From positions 1 through 11,516 of the forward strand of contig USOQ01000073.1 in NCBI GenBank assembly GCA_900556395.1: DNA of 11,516 bases, given 5' to 3'. Under the pieces are notes generated by a model, which ran no database searches, was not told the origin of the DNA, and worked only from the letters and a program-made list of their open reading frames with translations. The stretch's first letter is position 1. Every line of letters begins with the position of its first letter. This document shows, one piece after another, positions 1-6,213 of the stretch. The position numbers and the translations under genes are program-made. Source of the stretch: Candidatus Segatella caccae (lineage in GTDB: Bacteria; Bacteroidota; Bacteroidia; Bacteroidales; Bacteroidaceae).

Positions 1-548
1 AGTGGTTCTACGATTACCGCCAGTTGAAGGATGGCAAGAAGAAGGATCCTAATGGCAAGAAACTGACTGCAGATGAGCAGATCAAGTTCCTGGAGGAGCT
101 GATTACCAAATATCCTATCGATTCTATTGAGGATGGTCTTGATGAGAACGATTGGGACAACTGGGTGAAGTTGACAGCTGCCATCGGCGACCGCTGCCAG
201 TTGGTAGGTGACGACCTCTTTGTTACCAACGTGAAGTTCCTGGAGAAGGGTATCAAGATGGGGGCTGCTAACTCTATCCTCATCAAAGTCAACCAGATTG
301 GTTCTCTCACCGAGACACTGGATGCTATCGAGATGGCTCATCGCCATGGTTACACCACCGTAACTTCTCATCGTTCTGGTGAAACCGAGGATACTACGAT
401 TGCTGATATAGCCGTAGCAACTAACTCTGGTCAGATTAAGACGGGTTCTATGAGTCGTACCGACCGTATGGCCAAGTACAACCAGCTTATCCGCATTGAA
501 GAGCAGTTGGGCAATGGCGCAGCTTACGGTTATACGAAGTTGAAATAA
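1..548 (+). CDS. eno: Enolase (phosphopyruvate hydratase), 3' part
   Basis: Enolase interconverts 2-phosphoglycerate and phosphoenolpyruvate in the cytoplasm. The frame is open from base 3, so the 5' part lies outside the window; about 181 C-terminal residues of a roughly 430-residue protein are visible. The TIM-barrel active site is easy to follow: SIEDGLDE and VGDDLFVTN supply the Mg2+-binding acidic residues, LIKVNQIGSLTET carries the catalytic lysine, SHRSGETED binds the phosphate, and GQIKTGSMSR supplies the second active-site lysine. The segment YNQLIRIEEQLG near the end is also typical. The protein ends with TAA at 546-548 and is followed by an intrinsic terminator, so it is probably the last gene of its unit. 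All visible key residues are intact. Identity is near certain. Confidence 0.98.
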   Translation, partial: WFYDYRQLKDGKKKDPNGKKLTADEQIKFLEELITKYPIDSIEDGLDENDWDNWVKLTAAIGDRCQLVGDDLFVTNVKFLEKGIKMGAANSILIKVNQIGSLTETLDAIEMAHRHGYTTVTSHRSGETEDTTIADIAVATNSGQIKTGSMSRTDRMAKYNQLIRIEEQLGNGAAYGYTKLK

Positions 549-630
549 ACTCGATTATACGAAATTGAGTGCACCAATTTCACCATGACTATACACATAA
601 TATAGAATAGATCAGATACAAAATAGATGG

Positions 631-665
631 GCATGGATGGCCGTGAGGGTTGTCCATGCTTTTTT
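631..665 (+). terminator. Intrinsic terminator after eno
   Basis: The arms GCATGGA (631-637) and TCCATGC (653-659) pair perfectly over seven bases. The loop between them can add a few inner G-C pairs. Six T residues follow at 660-665. It lies 83 bases after the eno stop codon and before the ZIP gene, so it most likely ends eno transcription. Confidence 0.85.
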
Positions 666-750
666 ATCTTCTATGATGTATCTTCATCTTACATATTTGA
701 TAGGATAACTTCGATATATTTTACGGATTACGATAAAAAGCAAAATAACA

Positions 751-1497
751 ATGACAAACGTATTGATTAGTGCTGCCGGACTTTGCGGTGCCACCATTAT
801 CGGTGCCATTCTGGGATTCTTTGTCAAGGAGTTGCCTCATAAATGGAACGATGCCGTATTGGGATATTGTGCTGGAATCATGCTGGCGGCTTCCACGCTG
901 GGACTGATAGTGCCGGCCTTCGAACAGACCGGACTTTGGTGGCTGGTGGTAATCGGAGTAATGGCAGGAGCCTTGTTTCTGAATGTACTCGACTTGGTAA
1001 CTCCCCATCTTCATCATATCACGGGATTAGACCCTGAGGAGCATCGCAATAATGCCCGACTCAGCCATGTGATGCTTTTCGTGATGGCGATAGCCCTGCA
1101 CAAACTGCCCGAAGGCATGGCGGCAGGAGTGAGTGTCTGTTCATCAGAAGGCGCAACGGAGTGGGGCGTTTCTATAGGCATCGCACTGCAGAACATTCCT
1201 GAGGGAATGGTAATCATTGCTCCCTTGATGATGGCAGGCGTTTCTGCGACCCGCACCTTCTTCATTTCCATCTTCATCGCCCTGCTCGAAGTGGTAGGCA
1301 TTTTGTTGGGCTTCGGTTTGGGTTCAGCCTCTTCCACCTTCCTCCCCGTGATGCTGGGTTTTGCAGGTGGTGCCATGCTTTATGTAACGAGCGATGAGAT
1401 GATTCCGGAAACCCATGCCCATGGCTTTCAGAAGCAAGCCACTTACGCTCTTCTCCTGGGCTTCATCACCTTTGTGTTGATGGAGAAATGTGTATAA
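751..1497 (+). CDS. ZIP-family divalent metal transporter (GufA/ZupT-like)
   Basis: A 248-residue inner-membrane protein with about eight hydrophobic segments, the usual size for bacterial ZIP transporters, which import Zn2+ or related divalent metals. The two family signatures are present: HKLPEG at residues 117-122 (TM4) and QNIPEG at 147-152 (TM5). TM6 has a glutamate at about 180, and YVTSDEMIPETHAHG at 211-225 resembles the conserved TM7 end. The loop between TM3 and TM4 has a histidine cluster (PHLHH, 85-89) that could bind metal. In TM4 the residue after the conserved His is Lys, where the binuclear-site model (BbZIP) has Asn. The ATG at 751 starts directly before the first membrane segment; no clear Shine-Dalgarno is seen. 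The last 32 bases overlap the 3' end of the convergent azl remnant. Metal specificity cannot be read from the sequence. Confidence 0.93.
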   Translation: MTNVLISAAGLCGATIIGAILGFFVKELPHKWNDAVLGYCAGIMLAASTLGLIVPAFEQTGLWWLVVIGVMAGALFLNVLDLVTPHLHHITGLDPEEHRNNARLSHVMLFVMAIALHKLPEGMAAGVSVCSSEGATEWGVSIGIALQNIPEGMVIIAPLMMAGVSATRTFFISIFIALLEVVGILLGFGLGSASSTFLPVMLGFAGGAMLYVTSDEMIPETHAHGFQKQATYALLLGFITFVLMEKCV

Positions 1498-1813
1498 TCA
1501 AATTCCTTTTCCATATGTGGATGAGGATGGTGAAGGCTACGGCAACCACCTGTGCCACGGAATCAGATGAGAAGGAATGGATATGGCGAAGGCAGTAAAC
1601 CACCAATAGGACAAAGACCGAGGCTGGCAGTACCTTGCCTAAATACAGAATATATTTAGGTGTTACCGTGAGGGCAAGCACCATTGGGTACAGGAAGTTG
1701 AAGCCCAACTCATGCATATAAATGCCATAAGTCAGTCCCAGAAATCCATATCCAGCCATGATAGGCAGGGAGGTATGGAATGCGTGATATAAAGCAATCT
1801 TTCTTTTTCCCAT
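1466..1813 (-). pseudogene. azlC-azlD remnant: internal deletion fusing AzlC N-terminus to AzlD C-terminus
   Basis: AzlC (about 230 residues) and AzlD (about 105 residues) normally form a two-protein inner-membrane exporter of branched-chain amino acids and are encoded in tandem. This 115-residue ORF starts like AzlC (residues 1 to about 50, including SLPIMAGYGFLGLTYGIYM) and changes near residue 50 into AzlD-like sequence (TPKYILYLGKVLPASV, then LLVVYC and VAVAFTILIHIWKRN). About 180 residues of AzlC and the first 40 or so of AzlD would be missing, with the frame kept across the join (roughly base 1664-1672). The usual AzlD tail after WKRN is also missing: the last 11 residues are read from DNA antisense to the end of the ZIP gene. 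The ATG at 1811-1813 follows a purine-rich AGAGAG stretch, and a good promoter box lies upstream, so it may still be expressed. Loss of function is inferred. Assignment rests on motif recall, not on an alignment. Confidence 0.68.
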
Positions 1814-1888
1814 CTCTCTTCTCTCTCTTTATTATGTTTGGCGATTTGTCTTAATCGGTATTTGACGATACTTCCTGTAAATCTATTG

Positions 1889-1896
1889 CAAAAGTA
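1889..1896 (-). promoter_or_regulatory. Bacteroidota -7 promoter box (TACTTTTG) upstream of the azl remnant
   Basis: On the minus strand TACTTTTG matches the Bacteroidota -7 consensus TAnnTTTG exactly. It lies 75 bases upstream of the ATG at 1813. I see no clear -33 TTTG at the usual distance, although the upstream DNA is A/T rich. Its presence suggests the azl remnant keeps its original promoter. Confidence 0.6.
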
Positions 1897-2026
1897 CTCA
1901 CATTTTATGAAAAAAGAAAGATTCTTCCAGGATTTTGAATGTGACAGATGAAAAATAGTATAGTTGTGGTATGTTTGGTTTATGCTTTGTCCTAACCTGT
2001 TTTTGCATTGGAAGTCAGGGATGGTG

Positions 2027-2566
2027 TTAGCGGTGTGTCTTTATCATATCGACAAATCGGAAGGTTAGGTTGTCTTCCCTGTGTGTTTCCTCTTTTACTT
2101 TCTTCCATCCTTGCTCTTGCAACTTTTCGGTTTCTTCGGCTGTAAGGGGAAAGAAACAATCAGCCTGTTGAGGGATGTCCTCTACGATGGTGAGATAAAG
2201 ACGCGTGGCATACGGCAATGCATTGCGATAGAGCATGGCACCGCCAATGATGAAGACTTCGTTTTCACCTTGCACTTTGCTTCTCTCGATAGCTTCATTC
2301 AGGGAGTTGAATACCTCATAAGTAGCCTTCGCCTCGTTAGCTCTCTGCTTCATTGTTTGAGAAACGATGAGGTTACGCCTGTTGGGTAAAGCACCATTGG
2401 GTAGCGACAGATAAGTCATTTTGCCCATGATGATGGTGTGTCCCGTAGTGAGCGTCTTAAACCGTAGCATGTCTTGCCTGAGGTGGTAGAGCAACTGGTT
2501 CTGATAGCCGATGGCTCCGTTCTGGGCTATACATGCGATGAGACTGATATCTTGCTGCATTACCAT
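2027..2566 (-). CDS. folA: Dihydrofolate reductase
   Basis: Reduces dihydrofolate to tetrahydrofolate with NADPH in the cytoplasm; the target of trimethoprim in other bacteria. The 179-residue product has the DHFR fold signatures: ISLIACIAQNGAIGYQNQLL at the N-terminus, then YHLRQDMLRFK with the catalytic acid (equivalent of E. coli Asp27) kept, TGHTIIMGKMTY for NADPH binding, LPNRRNLIVS, and FIIGGAMLY with the conserved Gly-Gly pair. The tryptophan of the E. coli motif (Trp22) is Tyr here, and Met replaces the Arg/His-type residue after GK. Two starts are possible: ATG at 2566, used here, or ATG at 2560, which overlaps the TAA of the upstream methyltransferase gene as TAATG and would fit translational coupling. 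Either way it is the last gene of the topB-to-folA block. Confidence 0.95.
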   Translation of the reverse strand: MVMQQDISLIACIAQNGAIGYQNQLLYHLRQDMLRFKTLTTGHTIIMGKMTYLSLPNGALPNRRNLIVSQTMKQRANEAKATYEVFNSLNEAIERSKVQGENEVFIIGGAMLYRNALPYATRLYLTIVEDIPQQADCFFPLTAEETEKLQEQGWKKVKEETHREDNLTFRFVDMIKTHR

Positions 2567-4068
2567 GTTATGACGGGCTTATCGGTTTCGGGCACATGGG
2601 TGCTCTTGATTTTCCACTCTTGTGGGTAGAGGTTGTTGGCTCGGTTGCCGATATTCTTCTCCCATCCTAAAGGTATTCCTCGGTAGGTTACGAGCACATA
2701 GCCCTTGGGTGTTTCTTCGGGGAGCGTTACAGCTTCTTTGCGCAAGAAGCGTATGGCATCGGTATAGCTGAGTTCTGCGAGTGCGAATGTTTCAGTAGAG
2801 CGTTCTGTAGAGAGTGCCAAGTTTTGGGCAGGGATGAAGTCTTTGCCCTTCGTTTTGCCTATCTCGATACCTGCATGCAGTATGCAGAGTGCCTGACTTG
2901 CTGCTGCGTATACGCCATGCCATGTTTGGGGTATGGCATAGAGCCTGTCACCCACGATGGCAGTTTCGTAGTTTTCTGATTGTTTGAGCCACTCGGCAGG
3001 GAAACTTGCCTGTGGGTTGCCAGCCTTGTTCTTTGTCTTAGCCTTCTTCTTGACCTTGTCACTCTTGTCACCCTTGTCTCTCTTGCTCGTCTTATCGGAG
3101 ATGGCGTCAGCGTCTTCAGCCTTGCGCAGTACGGCGAGGAAGAGTCCTTCGCCTCGGCTCTTTCCTGGTAGAAACCTATAGACAGGGAAATCGTACTGAC
3201 TGAGATTGCCTGTGATGCCCCATGCCTCGTCGATGTCGAGTTGCACAGGAGTAGCTCCCTGTTCTTGGATGATGTGTGCCACATTCTCTTCGTCTTCATG
3301 CACATTGTAGGTACAGGTAGAGTAGATGAGCAGTCCGCCAGGTTTTAGGCAGGGCCAGATATCCTCGATGATGCTTCGCTGCAGTTTGCTACAGTTGTCT
3401 ACATTCTGCGTGCTCCATTCTTCTATAGCCCCATCGTCTTTGCGAAACATTCCCTCCCCCGAGCAAGGTACGTCGGCAAGGATGGCATCAAAAAGGATTC
3501 CAGCCTTCCGAAAGTCCTTGGGATAATTGTTGGTTACGACAACATCGGGGTGACCAAACTTCTGTATGTTCTCTGCGAGAATCTGGGCGCGTGTGCGCAT
3601 AGGTTCGTTGCTGATGAGCAGACTGCCCTGAGGCAGTGCATTGCGCAAGGCTGTCGACTTTCCTCCAGGTGCAGCGCAGAGGTCGAGCATTCTTACTGGT
3701 TGCTGGATGAGTTGTCTTGCCACAAGGTCGACAAACATGGACGAGGCTTCTTGTACATAGTACACGCCTGCATGCAGCAGTGGGTCGAAGGTGAAGTTGG
3801 GTCTTTCTTCAAGGTATCTGCCGTAGTCGGGACACCAGGGCACTGGCTCTTCTTGAGGGGCAGCCCCATTGTGGGAGGCTGTTCCTTCTTCTGCATGATG
3901 GTTGTCAAAGGTACATATATGGGTGCCTTGAGGAGCTTTGAAGCGATTGAAACGGATGCTGGTGGGTGGTTCTTCATTGCAGATGCTGTTTTCTATCTGT
4001 GCAAATAGCTGTTCGCCCATCAACTCAATGGTTTGTTGCCTAAAGTCTTGAGGAAGTATCTTGGCCAT
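2560..4068 (-). CDS. rsmF: RsmF-like rRNA cytosine-C5 methyltransferase (NOL1/NOP2/Sun family)
   Basis: A 502-residue SAM-dependent RNA m5C methyltransferase. Residues 1-110 form the N-terminal RNA-binding part. The SAM motif DLCAAPGGKS is at 129-138. Motif IV, DVPCSGEGM, contains one of the paired cysteines (C202), and motif VI, STCTYN, contains the other (C252), so catalysis should be intact. After residue 355 comes the RsmF-type C-terminal region, ending in a PUA-like part with GYVLVTYRGIPLGWEKN and NLYPQEWK. E. coli RsmF (about 479 residues) methylates C1407 of 16S rRNA; the exact target here is inferred from architecture only. A Lys/Asp-rich linker (about 325-348) separates the catalytic and C-terminal parts. 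The start ATG lies 21 bases after the upstream lipoprotein gene, and the stop overlaps folA, which suggests coupled expression. Confidence 0.92.
   Translation of the reverse strand: MAKILPQDFRQQTIELMGEQLFAQIENSICNEEPPTSIRFNRFKAPQGTHICTFDNHHAEEGTASHNGAAPQEEPVPWCPDYGRYLEERPNFTFDPLLHAGVYYVQEASSMFVDLVARQLIQQPVRMLDLCAAPGGKSTALRNALPQGSLLISNEPMRTRAQILAENIQKFGHPDVVVTNNYPKDFRKAGILFDAILADVPCSGEGMFRKDDGAIEEWSTQNVDNCSKLQRSIIEDIWPCLKPGGLLIYSTCTYNVHEDEENVAHIIQEQGATPVQLDIDEAWGITGNLSQYDFPVYRFLPGKSRGEGLFLAVLRKAEDADAISDKTSKRDKGDKSDKVKKKAKTKNKAGNPQASFPAEWLKQSENYETAIVGDRLYAIPQTWHGVYAAASQALCILHAGIEIGKTKGKDFIPAQNLALSTERSTETFALAELSYTDAIRFLRKEAVTLPEETPKGYVLVTYRGIPLGWEKNIGNRANNLYPQEWKIKSTHVPETDKPVITW
3052..3078 (-). 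repeat. Three 9-base repeats coding DKx units in the RsmF-like linker
   Basis: On the plus strand the units are gaccttgtc, actcttgtc and acccttgtc, with a decayed fourth unit at 3079-3087. In the gene they encode Asp-Lys-Gly, Asp-Lys-Ser and Asp-Lys-Val inside a highly charged, probably disordered linker. Unit length is a multiple of three, so copy-number change would keep the frame. Confidence 0.7.
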
Positions 4069-4089
4069 GATGAATGAATGTTATTGTTA

Positions 4090-6159
4090 TCAGAAGTCGA
4101 TGTCGAAGACGTCTTCTGTGTTTCTGTTTTCCTTTTTCTGTTTGGGCTGAGGCGGATTCTTCAGGTTGCCTTTCTCGTCGAAGAGTCCGTAGGTGGTGCG
4201 CAGTACGATGAATTCGGTGCGTCGGTTCAGCTGGTTGCAGATTTCCTGATGTTCTTTGCTTTGCTTGGTGATGAAGTCGGCAGTGAGTATGTCGCCCTCC
4301 TTGAGCCAGGGATATTTCTCTGTCATCTTTTTGCGCACGGTCTTAGGTTTCTCCCAGCCATAGCCGCGAGGTGTAAGCCTGTCTTTTGCTATGCCGTGAG
4401 CGATGAGATAGTCTACTACCGACTGTGCCCTTCGCTGCGAGAGTCGCTTGTTGTATTCGGCGCTACCCTTGTAGTCGCAATGGGCACTCAGCTCAATGGT
4501 TACGTTAGGGTTTTCCTGTAGCAGGGATGTAAGCTCATCGAGCGCTTTGGTGCTGGCAGGTGTCAGCGTAGCTTTGTCGAAGTCGTAGAAGATGTTGTCG
4601 ATGAGTACTGGTGCCGTAATGGATGCCAAGGGGAACTGGAGCACATATTCCTTGCTCTCGTTGGCAGTGTCGACGCGTAGTTCTTCCTTGTGGTTGAGGA
4701 ATCCCTTGCACGATGCCATCATCAGATAGTCTACGTGGGGCTTGATAGGCATTGTGAAGGAGCCGTCTCCTCTGACGGGCACTTTCTTATAGGTGCCATC
4801 GTTGCCTACCACCATCACCTGTGCAGCAGTAAGTTCGTAGCCTCCCATCTCGTATACCCATCCCTTGACGGTGGTGATGATTTCTGGATTCTCGAACGAG
4901 TAGATGTGGTCGTATCCGCGTCCGTCCTTGCGGTTGGAAGAGAAGAAGCCGCGGTTGTGTGGTCCTTCGAAGGTCATACCGAAGTCATCGCCCTCAGAGT
5001 TGAGTGGATAGCCTGGGTGTTCTATTTTATATTGGTGTGTCTTAGGGTCTACCTTGGCAATAAAGATGTCGAGTCCGCCCATGCCAGGGTGTCCGTTGCT
5101 ACTGAAGTAGAGGTCGCCGTTGGGTCGGAAGGTAGGAAACATTTCGTCGCCTGGTGTGTTGATGGGTTCACCGAGGTTTTCCACTCCTCCGAGTCCTGCA
5201 GCAGTGAGTCTGACGCGCCAGATGTCGAGTCCTCCCATGCCTCCTGGCATATCGGATACGAAGTAGAGCCATTCGCCGTCGGGCGAGATGGCTGGATGTG
5301 CGTAGCTGCTCAGTGTATCTTTGGTGATTTCCAGGATAGAGGCTTTCCCCCATGCAGCGTCCGAACGTGGCGAGGTGGCTATCTGTGCGTAGCGTGGCGA
5401 AGAGGGATCGGTGACACACTGTGTGAGATACATATCTCTACCATCGGGTGAGAAGCAGCACGCACCCTCGTCGTAGTCGGTGTTGAGGCCAGTGCCGATG
5501 GCTTCTGGCTTACTCCATTTTCCCTTGTCGTCTTTCTCTGAGAGGAAGATGTCGCCAGCCTTCGTACCTGTTATGCCATTGAGTTCATCGCCCTGTGCGT
5601 CATTGCGGGTAGAGGTGAAGTATAGTTGGTCGTAATCGTCGCCGAAGAGCATGGGCGAGTAGTCGTGGCGTCGGGAGTTGAAAACATCCATGCGTTTCAC
5701 GATGTATCGGCTACCTTGTTTTTTCCATTGAGGTGCCATCTTGGCCGACACGAGTCCGTTCTTGACGAGCAGGTTGTCGGGTAGGGAATCTGCGAGTATG
5801 CTAAACTCCTTTTCTGCCTGTCGGTATTCACCATTCTTGAGTAGCTGTCGTGCGTAAGCCAAGCGGTCTTGCAAGGAGGCTTGGTTGTAGCGCATGGCGT
5901 TGCGGTAGGCAGCAATGGCTTTGGGCGTGGTGTTGATACGCTCATAGCATTGTGCCATTTTTAGTGCTCTCTTGCCTCGTGTTTCGCGCTCTTTGGTGGG
6001 TGTGCGTGTATAGGCTTGTTTGAACTGTTCGGCAGCGTCGTAGTATTCACCTAAGGCGAGGTATTTCTCTCCTTTCTTCATATACTTGTCTGCTCCACAG
6101 CTCATCAGCAAGAGACTGCAGATGGCTACGAGTATGGTGTTTAGTCTAATATGTGTCAT
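4090..6159 (-). CDS. PorE-like OmpA-family lipoprotein (TPR + PD40 propeller + CRD + OmpA_C)
   Basis: A 689-residue envelope lipoprotein. The signal peptide ends in a lipobox (LMSC, C21) and would place the protein in the periplasm, anchored in a membrane. Residues 23-130 hold TPR-like helices (KKGEKYLALGEYYDAAEQFK and a later pair). Residues 165-425 are a PD40/WD40-like propeller with repeats such as CFSPDGRDMYL, AISPDGEWLYFVSD and TFRPNGDLYFSSNG, two of them followed by GMGGLDI. Residues 428-510 look like a carboxypeptidase-regulatory-like beta domain. Residues 520-655 are an OmpA_C peptidoglycan-binding domain with FYDFDKATLTP, SAHCDYKGSAEYN, LSQRRAQSV and NRRTEF. This domain order is that of PorE, the type IX secretion component that contacts peptidoglycan. 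No other secretion gene is nearby, and similar proteins occur broadly in Bacteroidota, so a type IX role is only a hypothesis. The gene lies 54 bases after topB. Confidence 0.88.
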   Translation of the reverse strand: MTHIRLNTILVAICSLLLMSCGADKYMKKGEKYLALGEYYDAAEQFKQAYTRTPTKERETRGKRALKMAQCYERINTTPKAIAAYRNAMRYNQASLQDRLAYARQLLKNGEYRQAEKEFSILADSLPDNLLVKNGLVSAKMAPQWKKQGSRYIVKRMDVFNSRRHDYSPMLFGDDYDQLYFTSTRNDAQGDELNGITGTKAGDIFLSEKDDKGKWSKPEAIGTGLNTDYDEGACCFSPDGRDMYLTQCVTDPSSPRYAQIATSPRSDAAWGKASILEITKDTLSSYAHPAISPDGEWLYFVSDMPGGMGGLDIWRVRLTAAGLGGVENLGEPINTPGDEMFPTFRPNGDLYFSSNGHPGMGGLDIFIAKVDPKTHQYKIEHPGYPLNSEGDDFGMTFEGPHNRGFFSSNRKDGRGYDHIYSFENPEIITTVKGWVYEMGGYELTAAQVMVVGNDGTYKKVPVRGDGSFTMPIKPHVDYLMMASCKGFLNHKEELRVDTANESKEYVLQFPLASITAPVLIDNIFYDFDKATLTPASTKALDELTSLLQENPNVTIELSAHCDYKGSAEYNKRLSQRRAQSVVDYLIAHGIAKDRLTPRGYGWEKPKTVRKKMTEKYPWLKEGDILTADFITKQSKEHQEICNQLNRRTEFIVLRTTYGLFDEKGNLKNPPQPKQKKENRNTEDVFDIDF

Positions 6160-6213
6160 ATATGGATAACGTAAAAAGGGATGATTTATTTTTTTTCGTT
6201 ACTTCCAGATGAT

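Noticed and set aside
696..722. Promoter for the ZIP gene (TTTG at 696-699, TATATTTT at 715-722)
   Set aside because: The -7 box misses the final G of TAnnTTTG and the spacing of 15 bases is shorter than usual, so the match is too weak to annotate.
1814..2026. Small gene or structured RNA between folA and the azl remnant
   Set aside because: No open frame with a plausible start, no strong hairpin with a T run; only the azl promoter box is supported.
4690..5451. A 253-residue open frame on the plus strand opposite the PorE-like gene
   Set aside because: It is antisense to a gene with clear domain structure, shows no recognisable motif, and its composition is what codon bias of the opposite strand produces. 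The same holds for the other long antisense frames over topB, carB and the methyltransferase gene.
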